A DNA stretch of 46,669 bases from Comamonas sp. SCN 67-35 (GCA_001725255.1 MEFV01000023.1:1-46669); one strand, 5' to 3'. Shown: positions 11,091 to 20,450, numbered from the stretch's first letter. The notes: generated by a model not told the origin, from the letters alone. A program made the numbers and translations.

Positions 11091-11591
11091 CTATTTGATT
11101 CGTTTGAGCGTCGGCTTGCGCCCTTTGGGGCCTGGCCCGTCGGGAGATGTCCGAGGGGCAGAGTCCACGGGCTTGGCGGAGTCCTTGACCGACTTCAGGC
11201 CGATGGAAGCCCCTTCCCCGGGGGGCTGGGGTTGTGCCTGCGGCATCGCCGCGAGCGGAGGCTGCGCTTCCTCCACCGGAAACGCCATGCCCTGGCCATT
11301 TTCGCGCGCATAGATCGCAACCACGCGGCCGATGGGCACCGAAATATCCCGCGGCCGCCCGCCAAAACGCGCCTGGAAGAGGATAAATTCGTTGGAAATC
11401 TGCAGCGCGCTCGTGGCCTCGTCGCTCACATTGAGCACGATCTCGCCATTGCTCACGTATTCACGCGGCACGTGGACCGTGTCGTCCACGCGCACGACGA
11501 TATAGGGCGTCAGCCCGCTGTCCGAGCACCACTCATGCAGCGCACGCAGCAGATACGGGCGAGTGGAAATTCCTGTCGGTTGCGTATCCAT
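11091..11591 (-). CDS. sspB: ClpXP protease specificity-enhancing factor SspB
   Basis: SspB tethers ssrA-tagged proteins to ClpX and speeds their destruction by ClpXP. The 166-residue product has the N-terminal fold RPYLLRALHEWCSDSGLTPY and the peptide-binding strand region IVLNVSDEATSALQI..FI.F.ARFGG, then a long Pro/Gly-rich flexible tail ending in a basic LKRIK tip, where the ClpX-binding module sits in this family. Start ATG 11591 gives MDTQPTG; an upstream in-frame TTG was rejected. It follows sspA by 28 bases in the common sspA-sspB order. Confidence 0.93.
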   Translation of the reverse strand: MDTQPTGISTRPYLLRALHEWCSDSGLTPYIVVRVDDTVHVPREYVSNGEIVLNVSDEATSALQISNEFILFQARFGGRPRDISVPIGRVVAIYARENGQGMAFPVEEAQPPLAAMPQAQPQPPGEGASIGLKSVKDSAKPVDSAPRTSPDGPGPKGRKPTLKRIK

Positions 11592-11619
11592 GCCGTTGCT
11601 CGCCAAGACCTGGCCGCGC

Positions 11620-12231
11620 CTATTTGCGCATGACCTTTTCGGAAGGCGTCAGAGCCTCGATGTAGGCCGGGCGCGAAAACACGCGTTCGGCATACTTGAG
11701 CAGAGGCGCCGCATTGCGTGACAGCTCGATGCCATAGTAGTCCAGCCGCCAGAGCAGCGGAGCGATCGCCACGTCCAGCATGGAAAAGCCGTCGCCCAGC
11801 ATGTACTTGTTCTTGAGGAACACGGGGGCAAGCTGGGTAAGCCGGTCGCGAATGTGGCCACGCGCCTTCTCCAGCGCCTTCTCGTTGCCCTTGGCGGCAC
11901 GCGATTCGAGCGTGTTGACGTGAACGAAGAGTTCCTTCTCGAAATTGAGCAGGAACAGACGCACGCGCGCGCGGTCCACCGGGTCACCGGGCATCAGTTG
12001 CGGGTGCGGGAAACGCTCATCGATGTACTCGTTGATGATGTTCGACTCGTACAGGATGAGATCACGCTCGACCAGGATGGGCACCTGGCCATACGGATTC
12101 ATGACGCTGATGTCTTCCGGCTTGTTGTACAGGTCGACATCGCGAATCTCGAAATCCATGCCCTTTTCAAACAGGACAAAACGGCAACGGTGTGAGAACG
12201 GGCAGGTCGTTCCCGAATAAAGCACCATCAT
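11620..12231 (-). CDS. sspA: Stringent starvation protein A (glutathione S-transferase fold)
   Basis: SspA is an RNA-polymerase-associated protein with a GST fold but no GST activity in E. coli; it affects acid and starvation responses. The 203-residue product begins MMVLYSGTTCPFSHRCRFVL, has the thioredoxin-like N-domain with NPYGQVPIL and the YESNIINEYIDE segment, and an all-helical C-domain. GAGGAG lies eight bases before the first ATG (12231). The gene is directly downstream of the petC terminator, so it needs read-through or its own promoter within fewer than 100 bases. sspB follows. Confidence 0.94.
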   Translation of the reverse strand: MMVLYSGTTCPFSHRCRFVLFEKGMDFEIRDVDLYNKPEDISVMNPYGQVPILVERDLILYESNIINEYIDERFPHPQLMPGDPVDRARVRLFLLNFEKELFVHVNTLESRAAKGNEKALEKARGHIRDRLTQLAPVFLKNKYMLGDGFSMLDVAIAPLLWRLDYYGIELSRNAAPLLKYAERVFSRPAYIEALTPSEKVMRK

Positions 12232-12245
12232 GCGGGTAGCTCCTC

Positions 12246-12283
12246 AAAAATCAAAAGAGTGGGCGCGCAACCGGCACCCACTC
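12246..12283 (-). terminator. Rho-independent terminator after petC
   Basis: On the minus strand GAGTGGGTGC pairs with GCGCCCACTC (10 base pairs, one G-U) around a seven-base loop, followed by TTTTGATTTTT. This is a textbook intrinsic terminator placed 44 bases after the petC stop and 15 bases before the sspA start codon. Confidence 0.88.
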
Positions 12284-12327
12284 CGTATGCAAACGATGCA
12301 CCCCGGCAAGGGGGGCCACCGCGCGTC

Positions 12328-13083
12328 TTATTTCACGTCTTTCCAATACGAGGCGTTCAGGCGCCACGCGATCAAGATGAAGATCGAAATGAACATCAGC
12401 ACCCAGATGCCGACGCGCACGCGGGTCTTCTGCGCGGGCTCGCCCATCCACTGCAGGTAATTGACGAGGTCGCCCACCGTCCGATCAAACTCGACGGCGC
12501 TCTGCGTCCCGGGCGAAATCTGTTCCCAGCCCTTGAATTGATGCACCTTCTCGCCATGGCTCTCGACTTCCTCGAACAAGGCCTTGCGCTCACCCTGCAG
12601 CTGCCAGAGCACGTGCGGCATGGCAACGCTGGGGAATACCAGGTTGTTCCAGCCCGTGGCCTTGGTATCGTCCACATAGAAAGTGCGCAGGAAGGTATAG
12701 AGATAGTCGGCGCCACTGCCGCCGTTTCCTGCGCGAGAACGCGCAATCACGGTCAGATCGGGCGGAACGGCGCCAAACCAGTTCGCTGCCTCCTTGGGAT
12801 TGATCGCTGCCTTCATGGTTTCACCCACCTTGTCGGTGGTGATCAGGAGGTTGTCCTTGATCTGCTGCTCGGTGAGGCCGATGTCCGTGAGCCGGTTGTA
12901 GCGCATGTACGCGGCCGAATGGCAGCTCAGGCAGTAATTGACGAAGGTGCGCGCGCCGCGCTGCAGCGAGACGTTGTCCGTCACATTGACGGGCGCCTTG
13001 TCCAGGGGAAAGCCGCCTCCGGCGGCTTGAACACCCGCCACCAACCCAAGACCCATCATCAGGGCAAGAAGAATTTTTTTCAT
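12328..13083 (-). CDS. petC: Cytochrome c1 subunit of the bc1 complex
   Basis: Cytochrome c1 takes electrons from the Rieske protein and passes them to a periplasmic cytochrome c. The 251-residue precursor has a signal peptide (MKKILLALMMGLGLVAGVQA), the heme c site CLSCH at about residues 51-55 followed by SAAYMRYNRL, an acidic surface region, a distal axial Met candidate in the PHVLW-containing half, and one C-terminal membrane anchor (VGIWVLMFISIFILIAW). ATG 13083 was chosen over ATG 13089 because the GGAG upstream is eight bases from the former and only two from the latter. Last gene of petABC; a strong terminator follows. Confidence 0.96.
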   Translation of the reverse strand: MKKILLALMMGLGLVAGVQAAGGGFPLDKAPVNVTDNVSLQRGARTFVNYCLSCHSAAYMRYNRLTDIGLTEQQIKDNLLITTDKVGETMKAAINPKEAANWFGAVPPDLTVIARSRAGNGGSGADYLYTFLRTFYVDDTKATGWNNLVFPSVAMPHVLWQLQGERKALFEEVESHGEKVHQFKGWEQISPGTQSAVEFDRTVGDLVNYLQWMGEPAQKTRVRVGIWVLMFISIFILIAWRLNASYWKDVK

Positions 13084-13098
13084 TGTCATGACTCCGGC

Positions 13099-14520
13099 TC
13101 AGTGCGCCACGAACTTCACGCGATCGGGTACCGGCTTGGGTTCACCCAGGCGGCTCCACCACGGCATGAGCAGGAAGAAGCCAAAGTAAAAGAGCGTCCC
13201 GACTTGCGACACACGCTCGCCGAGCGGGAATGGTGCCAGCATGCCGAGGTACCCCAGCACGAAAAACACCACCACGAACACCGCGTACAACCATTTGTGC
13301 CAGCTCGGACGATAGCGGATGGAACGTGCCGGGCTGCAGTCGAGCCAGGGCAGGAAGAACAGGATGATCACTGCGCCACCCATGGCGACCACACCCCAGA
13401 ACTTGGCGTCGATGGAGAGCATGAGCGCAACCACGACGATGCCCGCCACCAGAATCACGCCCTTGACGAGCCCGGCCACCTTCGCCTTGAACACGCCATA
13501 GCCCGTGCCCAGCACCACGCAGGCGATGAGCGCGTACATCATCTCGCTGGTGACTGCGCGCAGCATGGAGTAGAACGGCGTGAAATACCACACCGGCGCG
13601 ATATGCATCGGCGTCTTGAGCGAATCTGCCGGGATGAAGTTGTTGGCTTCCAGGAAGTAGCCGCCCATCTCCGGCGCCAGGAACACGATGGCCGAGAACA
13701 CGAACAGGAAGATCGACACGCCAAAGATGTCGTGCACCGTGTAGTACGGATGGAAAGGCACGCCATCGAGGGGATGACCCTTCTCGTCCACGGGCTTGCC
13801 CGGGCCCTTGATCTCGATGCCATCGGGGTTGTTGGAGCCCACGTCGTGCAGCGCCAGCAGGTGCGCCACCACCAGGCCCAGCAGCACCAGCGGAACGGCA
13901 ATCACGTGGAAGCTGAAGAAGCGGTTGAGCGTGGCATCGCTCACCACATAGTCACCGCGGATGAAGATGGACAGATCGGGCCCGATGAACGGAATCGCGG
14001 AGAACAGGTTCACGATCACCTGCGCGCCCCAGTACGACATCTGCCCCCAGGGCAGCAGGTAGCCCATGAAGGCCTCGGCCATCAGCGCCAGGAAGATCGC
14101 GCAGCCGAAGAGCCAGACCAGCTCGCGCGGCTTGCGGTAGCTGCCATACAGCAGCCCGCGGAACATGTGCAGGTAGACGACGACGAAGAACGCCGACGCC
14201 CCCGTGGAGTGCATGTAGCGGATCAGCCAGCCCCAGGGCACGTCGCGCATGATGTACTCGACCGACTCGAAGGCCTTGGCGGCATCGGGCTTGTAATGCA
14301 TCACGAGGAAGATGCCGGTGACGATCTGGATCACCAGTACCAGCAGCGCCAGCGAGCCGAAGATGTACCAGAAGTTGAAGTTCTTCGGAGCGTAATACTC
14401 CGACATGTGGACCCGGTAGGCGTCAAACGCCGTCGGGAAGCGATTCTCGAACCAGTTGGTGAGCTTGGCCGTGGCCGAAGCGTTGGGCGAGATCTGCTTG
14501 AATTCGCGGTAGGCTGCCAT
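13099..14520 (-). CDS. petB: Cytochrome b subunit of the bc1 complex
   Basis: Integral membrane subunit holding hemes bL and bH and both quinone sites. The 473-residue protein begins MAAYREFKQISPNA, has about nine or ten hydrophobic segments, the heme-ligand histidines in RYMHSTGAS..VVVYLHMFRGL and FSFHVIAVP..VVAHLLALHDVG, and the Qo-site region with PEMGGY in place of the usual PEWY. It is longer than mitochondrial cytochrome b through a C-terminal extension, common in betaproteobacteria. Starts 11 bases after the petA stop. An in-frame upstream ATG inside petA was not used. Confidence 0.95.
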   Translation of the reverse strand: MAAYREFKQISPNASATAKLTNWFENRFPTAFDAYRVHMSEYYAPKNFNFWYIFGSLALLVLVIQIVTGIFLVMHYKPDAAKAFESVEYIMRDVPWGWLIRYMHSTGASAFFVVVYLHMFRGLLYGSYRKPRELVWLFGCAIFLALMAEAFMGYLLPWGQMSYWGAQVIVNLFSAIPFIGPDLSIFIRGDYVVSDATLNRFFSFHVIAVPLVLLGLVVAHLLALHDVGSNNPDGIEIKGPGKPVDEKGHPLDGVPFHPYYTVHDIFGVSIFLFVFSAIVFLAPEMGGYFLEANNFIPADSLKTPMHIAPVWYFTPFYSMLRAVTSEMMYALIACVVLGTGYGVFKAKVAGLVKGVILVAGIVVVALMLSIDAKFWGVVAMGGAVIILFFLPWLDCSPARSIRYRPSWHKWLYAVFVVVFFVLGYLGMLAPFPLGERVSQVGTLFYFGFFLLMPWWSRLGEPKPVPDRVKFVAH

Positions 14521-14530
14521 GTGATTCCCC

Positions 14531-15130
14531 TCAAGCCTTCTTGTCTTCACCGATCAGGAGCTTGGTGTCCGACAGGTACATGTGCGGAGGCACCGGCAGA
14601 TTGTCCGGCGACGGTTTGTTCTTGAAGACGCGGCCCGCAAGGTCGAAGGTCGAGCCGTGACAGGGGCACAGCCAGCCACCCGGCCAGTCATTGGGCAGCG
14701 AGGGCTGCGCGCCGGTCGTGAATTTCTGCGTGGGCGAGCACCCCAGGTGCGGACAGATGCCAATCACCACCAGAATCTCGGGCTTGATGGAACGCCATTC
14801 GTTGCGCGCATAGGGGGGAGTGAATTCATCCGGGTGGCGCTTCGATTCCGGATCTGCCAGCTCGCCGTCGTGCTTGGCCAGCGCAGCCACTTCTTCCTTG
14901 GTGCGCCGAACGATCCACACCGGCTTGCCACGCCATTCAACGGTGACCTGCTCACCTTCCTTGACACTGGAAATGTCCACCTCAACCGGAGCACCCGCAG
15001 CCTTGGCCTTCTCGGAGGGTTCAAAACTACTCACGAAAGGTACGGCTGTGGCCACGCCACCCACCGCGCCGGCACAACTGGTCGCGATCAGCCAGTTGCG
15101 CTTGCTGGAGTCGATCGGTGTATCACTCAT
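14531..15130 (-). CDS. petA: Rieske iron-sulfur subunit of the bc1 complex
   Basis: The Rieske protein carries electrons from quinol at the Qo site to cytochrome c1. The 199-residue product has the two cluster motifs CPHLGC (residues 126-131) and CPCHGS (155-160), giving two Cys and two His ligands plus the Cys131-Cys157 disulfide. The N-terminus [18 protein letters not shown] is the membrane anchor and a Tat-like signal, though the twin arginine is replaced by KR here; tatABC lies 4 kb away. First gene of petABC, divergent from mscL. Confidence 0.97.
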   Translation of the reverse strand: MSDTPIDSSKRNWLIATSCAGAVGGVATAVPFVSSFEPSEKAKAAGAPVEVDISSVKEGEQVTVEWRGKPVWIVRRTKEEVAALAKHDGELADPESKRHPDEFTPPYARNEWRSIKPEILVVIGICPHLGCSPTQKFTTGAQPSLPNDWPGGWLCPCHGSTFDLAGRVFKNKPSPDNLPVPPHMYLSDTKLLIGEDKKA

Positions 15131-15174
15131 GGGGATCCTTGCTATGCGTCAGTCAGCGAGACGGTCAACCGCAA

Positions 15175-15180
15175 ATTGTA
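15175..15180 (-). promoter_or_regulatory. Possible -10 element of the petABC promoter
   Basis: TACAAT on the minus strand, 45 bases before the petA start codon, in the divergent petA-mscL gap. No good -35 hexamer stands at the right distance, so this is tentative. Confidence 0.3.
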
Positions 15181-15269
15181 GCGGACGCACATGCGCCTGC
15201 GGCACATATGCAGCCACCCAGACACGCGCGATACTCCGGTCTGTTGATCGACCACAAGGAAAATGCATC

Positions 15270-15692
15270 ATGGCAGTCATGCAGGAGTTCAAGGAATTCG
15301 CCGTCAAGGGCAACGCCATCGATCTGGCGGTGGGCGTGATCATAGGCGCCGCATTCGGCAAGATCGTCGATTCGATCGTTGGCGATCTCGTGATGCCACT
15401 CGTTGGCAAGCTAGTCGGCGGGCTGGATTTCTCCAGCTACTACATCCCGCTTGCCGGGCAGGCGGCAGGATTGACGCTGGCAGAAGCAAAAAAAACCGGC
15501 GCCGTTTTCGCTTACGGCAACTTCATCACGATTCTCGTGAACTTCATCATCCTGGCCTTCATCATCTTCATGATGGTCAGGCAGATCAACCGCATGAAGA
15601 AGGAAACCCCTGCGGCACCCGCGGAGCCCGCGCCCACGCCCGAAGACGTCGTGCTGCTGCGCGAAATCAGGGACAGTCTCAGGAAGAACTGA
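15270..15692 (+). CDS. mscL: Large-conductance mechanosensitive channel MscL
   Basis: MscL is a homopentameric inner-membrane pore that opens under membrane tension to release solutes on hypo-osmotic shock. The 140-residue product starts with the amphipathic [20 protein letters not shown] and goes into TM1 with the pore constriction [20 protein letters not shown], a periplasmic loop, TM2 ([19 protein letters not shown]) and the charged C-terminal helix [14 protein letters not shown]. The start ATG 15270 has AAGGA seven to eight bases before it. It ends 10 bases from the convergent pdxA stop; no terminator hairpin was recognised between them. Confidence 0.97.
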   Translation: MAVMQEFKEFAVKGNAIDLAVGVIIGAAFGKIVDSIVGDLVMPLVGKLVGGLDFSSYYIPLAGQAAGLTLAEAKKTGAVFAYGNFITILVNFIILAFIIFMMVRQINRMKKETPAAPAEPAPTPEDVVLLREIRDSLRKN

Positions 15693-15702
15693 TCAGTTCG
15701 GC

Positions 15703-16749
15703 TCAGTGCCCGCTGCTCAGCGCCCTGGCCATCCGCACGGCACGGATCAGGCTGCCGGCGTCGGCAATGCCGCGGCCCGCGATGTCAAAAGCCGTGCCGT
15801 GATCGGGACTGGTGCGCACCAGCGGCAGACCCAGCGTCACGTTCACGCCTTGATCCACCCCCAGGTACTTCACGGGAATCAGCCCCTGGTCGTGGTACAT
15901 GGCCACCACGACGTCGAACTCGCCCTGGCGCCCGGCGCTTGAGCGCGCACGCATGAAGACCGTGTCGGGCGCGAAGGGACCATGGGCATCGACACCCCGC
16001 GCACGCGCCTGGGCGATGGCGGGGGCGATGACATCGATTTCTTCGCGGCCGAACAGCCCCCCCTCCCCTGCGTGCGGGTTGAGCCCCGCCACCGCGATGC
16101 GCGGCGCACGCCCCAGCATCCTGCCCAGCGCCTCGTGTGTGATCAGCAGGGTCTGCAGGACATTTTCGTGCGTTACCGCGGCGATGGCCTCGCGCAAGGC
16201 CACATGGATGCTGACCAGCACGGTGCGCAATTCATCGTTGGCGAGCATCATGCGCACCGGCATTCGCCGCACGTCGACGCCGCCATGGCGGGCAGCCTCC
16301 GCCTGCAACAGTTCGGTGTGCCCGGGAAATGGCACGCCCGCCATGGACAGAGCCTCCTTGTGCAGCGGGGCGGTGACCAGTGCCGCAATCTCGCCGTGCA
16401 AGGCCGCCCGAGCCGCCCATACGACGCAGGCCGCCGCATCCTGCCCCGCCTTGCCGCTGACCATGCCATAAGGGGCCGGCCCATTCAGCTCCGCCAGCGG
16501 CCAGACCGGCAGGCAGCGCGAAGGCAGCCGCTGCACCTCGTCAAGCGACGTCAACTGCGCCACAGGCAGTATCGGCTCTCCGGGCGCCACGATGCACCGC
16601 GCAGCACGGCGCAGAGTCGCCAGATCTCCGACCGCAAAACAGCCCCGCGACAGATCGGGCGCATCACGAAAGGCCTTCGCGACGATTTCCGGGCCAATGC
16701 CGGCCGGATCCCCCTGGGTAATGGCGATGGGAAGGGCGATGGGAAGCAC
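15703..16749 (-). CDS. pdxA: 4-hydroxythreonine-4-phosphate dehydrogenase PdxA
   Basis: PdxA oxidises 4-phosphohydroxy-L-threonine in the DXP-dependent pyridoxal phosphate pathway. The 348-residue product begins with the family stretch PIAITQGDPAGIGPE and has the three expected metal-binding His contexts: GHTELL, VSIHVALREA and AMYHDQGLIPVKYLG; the NPHAGEGG motif is also present. No ATG fits the N-terminus; GTG 16749 has GGAGG seven bases in front of it, which settles the start. It lies 19 bases downstream of the NIF3 gene on the same strand and ends against mscL. Confidence 0.94.
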   Translation of the reverse strand: MLPIALPIAITQGDPAGIGPEIVAKAFRDAPDLSRGCFAVGDLATLRRAARCIVAPGEPILPVAQLTSLDEVQRLPSRCLPVWPLAELNGPAPYGMVSGKAGQDAAACVVWAARAALHGEIAALVTAPLHKEALSMAGVPFPGHTELLQAEAARHGGVDVRRMPVRMMLANDELRTVLVSIHVALREAIAAVTHENVLQTLLITHEALGRMLGRAPRIAVAGLNPHAGEGGLFGREEIDVIAPAIAQARARGVDAHGPFAPDTVFMRARSSAGRQGEFDVVVAMYHDQGLIPVKYLGVDQGVNVTLGLPLVRTSPDHGTAFDIAGRGIADAGSLIRAVRMARALSSGH

Positions 16750-16768
16750 GCAATGACCTCCAGTCCAT

Positions 16769-17521
16769 TCAAGCCGGGTTGTCGATATCGATGAACTGGT
16801 GCTCCAGCCCCAGCGCACCGGCCACATGCGCGGCCACGGCGGGAGCGCCATAGCGTTCGGTCGCGTGGTGACCCGCGGCGATGAAAGCCACGCCCGTCTC
16901 GCGCGCCAGATGCGCCTGGGGCTCGGAAATTTCACCGGTCACGAAGGCATCGGCACCCGCGGCGATCGCCGATTCGAAATAACCCTGCGCCCCGCCACTG
17001 CACCACGCCACCCGGCGTATGGGACGTGGCCCATCCGGCGCGGCCAACGTCACGGCGCGACCGAGCACCGCCTGCACATGGGCCGCGAGTGCCCGCGCGC
17101 CGGCATAATCGGCCGCGGCCACGCACCCCAGATCCTGCTCGCCGAAATGGGCATCCGCCTCCCAGCCCAGCCTGCGGGCCAGCTGCGCATTGTTGCCCAG
17201 TGTCGGGTGCGCATCGAGCGGCAAGTGATAGGCAAACAGATTGATGTCGTGTGCCAGCAGGCGCTGCACGCGCTCCTTCAGCCAGCCGACGATGCGGCCA
17301 TCCTGCCCCCGCCAGAACAAGCCATGATGCACGAAAATGGCATCCGCACCCGCCTCGATCGCCGCATCGATCAGCGCCCGGCTCGCGGTCACGCCGCTGA
17401 CGATGCGCTGCACGCCGGGCTTGCCCTCCACCTGCAGGCCGTTGGGGCCGTAGTCCTTGAAACGTTCGGGCTGCAGCAGCACATCCAGATGCGCCAGCAG
17501 TTCGTGTCGATCTATCGCCAT
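16769..17521 (-). CDS. NIF3 / DUF34 family dinuclear-metal protein
   Basis: A 250-residue member of the NIF3-like family (YbgI in E. coli), which binds two metal ions and has been linked to GTP cyclohydrolase I type 2 naming, although its physiological reaction is unsettled. The metal-site motifs are visible: IFVHHGLFW (His pair), the LDAHP segment and AAGHHATERYG near the C-terminus. I chose ATG 17521 (MAIDRHELLAHLD); ATG 17530 is equally possible. Divergent from the DegQ-like protease gene with about 60 bases between starts, and upstream of pdxA. Confidence 0.88.
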   Translation of the reverse strand: MAIDRHELLAHLDVLLQPERFKDYGPNGLQVEGKPGVQRIVSGVTASRALIDAAIEAGADAIFVHHGLFWRGQDGRIVGWLKERVQRLLAHDINLFAYHLPLDAHPTLGNNAQLARRLGWEADAHFGEQDLGCVAAADYAGARALAAHVQAVLGRAVTLAAPDGPRPIRRVAWCSGGAQGYFESAIAAGADAFVTGEISEPQAHLARETGVAFIAAGHHATERYGAPAVAAHVAGALGLEHQFIDIDNPA

Positions 17522-17580
17522 GCCCTGCATTTTGCCTGCGCAAACACGCGACAATGACAAACCCTTCCCCGGATCCCTTC

Positions 17581-18729
17581 ATGAAACGTTTGTGGCTTCT
17601 CTTTTCCCAGGCCGTCACCGTGTGTGTCGCGGCATGGTTCGTGGTGGCGACGCTGCAACCCGGCTGGCTGGGGCGCACTGCCACGCGCACTGCCGCGGGC
17701 GTCACGCTGTACGAAGCGCCCGAGCAACCCGGCTCCACCCGGGAAGCGGAGCCCGGCAGTTTCAGCCCGGCGGCGCGCAAGGCATCGCCGGCCGTGGTGA
17801 GCATCACGACCAGCAAGGAAGTGCGCGATCCACGCGCCAACGACCCGTGGTTTCGCTTCTTCTTCGGCGACCAGGGCACGCAGTCGCAGACGGCCCTGGG
17901 CAGTGGCGTCATCGTCAGCCCCGATGGCTACATCCTCACCAACAACCACGTGGTGGAAGGCGCCGACGAGATCGAAGTGGCGCTGGCGGACAGCCGCCGC
18001 GCCGCGGCGCGCGTGATCGGCACCGATCCCGAGACCGATCTCGCCATCCTGAAGATCAAGCTCGATGCGCTGCCCGTGATCGTGCTGGGCAGCTCGGAAA
18101 CGCTGGCGGTGGGCGATCGCGTCCTGGCCATCGGCAACCCGTTCGGCGTCGGACAGACGGTCACGAGCGGGATCGTCTCGGCGCTGGGGCGCAACGAACT
18201 GGGCATCAACACGTTCGAGAATTTCATCCAGACCGATGCCGCGATCAACCCTGGCAATTCCGGTGGCGCGCTGGTGGACATCCACGGCAATCTGGTGGGC
18301 GTGAACACGGCGATCTACTCGCGCTCGGGCGGCAGCATGGGCATAGGCTTCGCCATCCCCGTCGCCACGGCGAAACAGGTGCTGGAAAGCATCGTGCGCG
18401 ACGGGCGCGTGACGCGCGGCTGGATTGGCGTGGAGCCGAGCGAACTCTCGCCCGAGCTGGCCCAGACCTTCGGCGTGCAAACGAACGCGGGCGTGATCAT
18501 CACCGGCGTGCTGCACGACGGCCCTGCGGCCGCGGGCGGCATGCTGCCGGGAGACGTGGTCAAGCAGGTCGCCGGAAAATCGGTGCACACGGTGCCGCAG
18601 CTGCTGTCCGCCGTGGCCGCGCTCACGCCGGGCGCCGCGGTGCAATTCCAGGTACAGCGCGGCGCGCAGGAACTGCAGCTGTCCATCGCCCCGGCGGCCC
18701 GACCGCGTCAGCAGTCCCAACGCCGCTGA
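17581..18729 (+). CDS. Periplasmic trypsin-like serine protease with PDZ domain (DegS/DegQ type)
   Basis: An S1C-family protease with one N-terminal membrane helix (about 7-24), a protease domain with the triad His123 (NNHVVEG), Asp153 (DPETDLAILK) and Ser227 (NPGNSGGAL), and a single PDZ domain (about 270-375). A single PDZ and the uncleaved anchor resemble DegS, which starts the sigma-E response, more than DegP with two PDZ domains; DegQ-type housekeeping proteolysis is also possible. I chose ATG 17581 (MKRLWLLFSQ); ATG 17554 would add nine residues without improving the signal anchor. Convergent with tatC, 15 bases apart. Confidence 0.9.
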   Translation: MKRLWLLFSQAVTVCVAAWFVVATLQPGWLGRTATRTAAGVTLYEAPEQPGSTREAEPGSFSPAARKASPAVVSITTSKEVRDPRANDPWFRFFFGDQGTQSQTALGSGVIVSPDGYILTNNHVVEGADEIEVALADSRRAAARVIGTDPETDLAILKIKLDALPVIVLGSSETLAVGDRVLAIGNPFGVGQTVTSGIVSALGRNELGINTFENFIQTDAAINPGNSGGALVDIHGNLVGVNTAIYSRSGGSMGIGFAIPVATAKQVLESIVRDGRVTRGWIGVEPSELSPELAQTFGVQTNAGVIITGVLHDGPAAAGGMLPGDVVKQVAGKSVHTVPQLLSAVAALTPGAAVQFQVQRGAQELQLSIAPAARPRQQSQRR

Positions 18730-18744
18730 CGGGTGCCGACGGGC

Positions 18745-19545
18745 TCAGGTGGGCGTGCTCGTTTCGCTTTCGGCCTCCTTATCGGCCAACGCTTTCTTGC
18801 GCACCAGCAGCTGCGCGGCCCAGATGCCGATCTCGTAGAGCAGGCACATGGGAATGGCCAGCGCGAGCTGGGAGACAACGTCCGGGGGCGTGATGATGGC
18901 CGCCACAATGAACGAGCCCACGACGAAATAGCCACGCACGTGCTTGAGCTTTTCGACGCTGATCAGCCCCAGGCGCACCAGGACGACCACGGCGATGGGG
19001 ACCTCGAACGTGACGCCGAACGCCAGGAACATCGTGAGCACGAAACTCAGGTAGGCCTCGATGTCCGGCGCGGCCGTGATGCTCTTGGGCGCAAAACTCT
19101 GAATGAAGGTGAACACCCGTCCGAAGACGAAGTAGTAGCAGAATGCCACCCCGAGAAAAAACAGGATGGTGCTGGAGATCACCAGCGGCAGCACCATCCT
19201 TTTTTCGTGCGAATACAGGCCCGGCGCGATGAAGGCCCACACTTGATAGAGCACGACGGGCAACGCGACGAGAAATGCCGCCATCAACAGAATCTTCAGC
19301 GGCACCATGAACGGCGAGATGACCGAGGTGGCGATCATCGTCGCGCCCTGGGGCAGGTGGGCCACCAGTGGCGCGGCGAGGAAATCGTAGAGTTCGCCCG
19401 GCCCGGGATAAAGGAAAAGCACCCCCGCGGCCACGCCCACGGCAATGATGGCCTTGAGCAGCCGATCGCGCAGCTCCATCAGGTGCTCGACAAAAGGCTG
19501 CTCGGTACCAGCGAGTTCGTCTTCGGATTCAGGGGTGGGGGCCAT
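18745..19545 (-). CDS. tatC: Twin-arginine translocase subunit TatC
   Basis: TatC is the six-helix membrane receptor for twin-arginine signal peptides. The 266-residue product has the conserved N-terminal FVEHLMELRDRLLKAI, with the Glu of HLxELR that contacts the signal peptide, and the F-x-FGVTFEVPI segment. Six hydrophobic stretches follow in order. Last gene of tatABC, 74 bases after tatB. Confidence 0.97.
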   Translation of the reverse strand: MAPTPESEDELAGTEQPFVEHLMELRDRLLKAIIAVGVAAGVLFLYPGPGELYDFLAAPLVAHLPQGATMIATSVISPFMVPLKILLMAAFLVALPVVLYQVWAFIAPGLYSHEKRMVLPLVISSTILFFLGVAFCYYFVFGRVFTFIQSFAPKSITAAPDIEAYLSFVLTMFLAFGVTFEVPIAVVVLVRLGLISVEKLKHVRGYFVVGSFIVAAIITPPDVVSQLALAIPMCLLYEIGIWAAQLLVRKKALADKEAESETSTPT

Positions 19546-19619
19546 AGGTGGGAGTGAACTGGATCAGGGCAAGCCCCGATCGGCGGCCACGCATGCGGCC
19601 GCGGGCTGACAAAAGTGGC

Positions 19620-20105
19620 TCAGATGGATTTCTTCGGTCTGTAGCGGGCCACGCGCGCCGCGCCGGACTGGACATGCGCCCGCACGCCGCTGCGTGCCTT
19701 GAACCACTGAGGCACGGCTCCGCGTTTGACCCTCCAGTGCTTGTCCGGACGCTTGTACGGAGGAACATAGAGTGCCAGCAACGCAGGATCATCGGGCAGC
19801 GGATCGCTCGATGTGTCCGCCAGATCGCCCACCGCGTCTTTCCAGTCCTTCTCGAAACTGCTGGCCGTGCTCTGCACGCCCTTTTCGACATCGCGCGCCG
19901 CACTCTCCACCGTGTCCTTCATCTTGCGCAGTTCGTCCAGCTCCATGGAGCGGTTGACTTCGGCCTTCACGTCGGACACGTAACGCTGCGCCTTGCCCAG
20001 CAGGGTGCCCACCGTGCGGGCCACGCGCGGCAGCTTCTCGGGTCCGATGACGACGAGCGCCACCACCCCGATCAGGGCCATCTTGGACAAGCCGATGTCA
20101 AGCAT
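19620..20105 (-). CDS. tatB: Sec-independent translocase subunit TatB
   Basis: TatB joins TatC in the receptor complex. The 161-residue product starts [20 protein letters not shown] with the single membrane helix and the conserved GPEKLP hinge, then an amphipathic helix and a long charged region. The C-terminal 50 residues (from about [13 protein letters not shown]) are basic and presumably flexible, as in other betaproteobacterial TatB proteins. It follows tatA by 20 bases. Confidence 0.95.
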   Translation of the reverse strand: MLDIGLSKMALIGVVALVVIGPEKLPRVARTVGTLLGKAQRYVSDVKAEVNRSMELDELRKMKDTVESAARDVEKGVQSTASSFEKDWKDAVGDLADTSSDPLPDDPALLALYVPPYKRPDKHWRVKRGAVPQWFKARSGVRAHVQSGAARVARYRPKKSI

Positions 20106-20125
20106 TGCCGGCAGTCAATCCGCTG

Positions 20126-20374
20126 TCAGCTCTTTTGCTTGGCTTCGACGTCGATGGTGGTTTTCTCCGCCGAGGCGGCGTTGGTCACCTGACCGGCAGG
20201 CGTGGAGCCGGGAGCAGCGGCGTCTTCACCCGCCGTGCCATCCTTCATGCCGTCCTTGAAACCCTTGACGGCACTACCCAGATCCGAGCCCATGTTCTTG
20301 AGCTTCTTGGTACCGAACACCATGACCACGATGAGCAGCACGATGAGCCAGTGCCAGATCGAAAACGAACCCAT
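20126..20374 (-). CDS. tatA: Sec-independent translocase pore subunit TatA
   Basis: TatA polymerises to form the protein-conducting element of the Tat system. The 82-residue product has the N-terminal helix [18 protein letters not shown], the [14 protein letters not shown] hinge and amphipathic helix, and an acidic/Ala-rich tail. A strong AGGAGGT lies five bases before ATG 20374. A TAAAAT -10-like hexamer is on the minus strand at 20402-20407, so tatABC may also have its own promoter in the hinT-tatA gap. Confidence 0.96.
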   Translation of the reverse strand: MGSFSIWHWLIVLLIVVMVFGTKKLKNMGSDLGSAVKGFKDGMKDGTAGEDAAAPGSTPAGQVTNAASAEKTTIDVEAKQKS

Positions 20375-20450
20375 TGAATACCTCCTGAGGTGGGACTGGT
20401 GATTTTAGGACAAGGCAAACGCCGCGCTCGCCAGCATCATGCACGCCACG

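Noticed and set aside
14531..15130. Rieske protein as a Tat substrate with classical twin-arginine signal
   Set aside because: The N-terminus has KR rather than RR before NWL. It may still use Tat, but the sequence does not show the classical motif.
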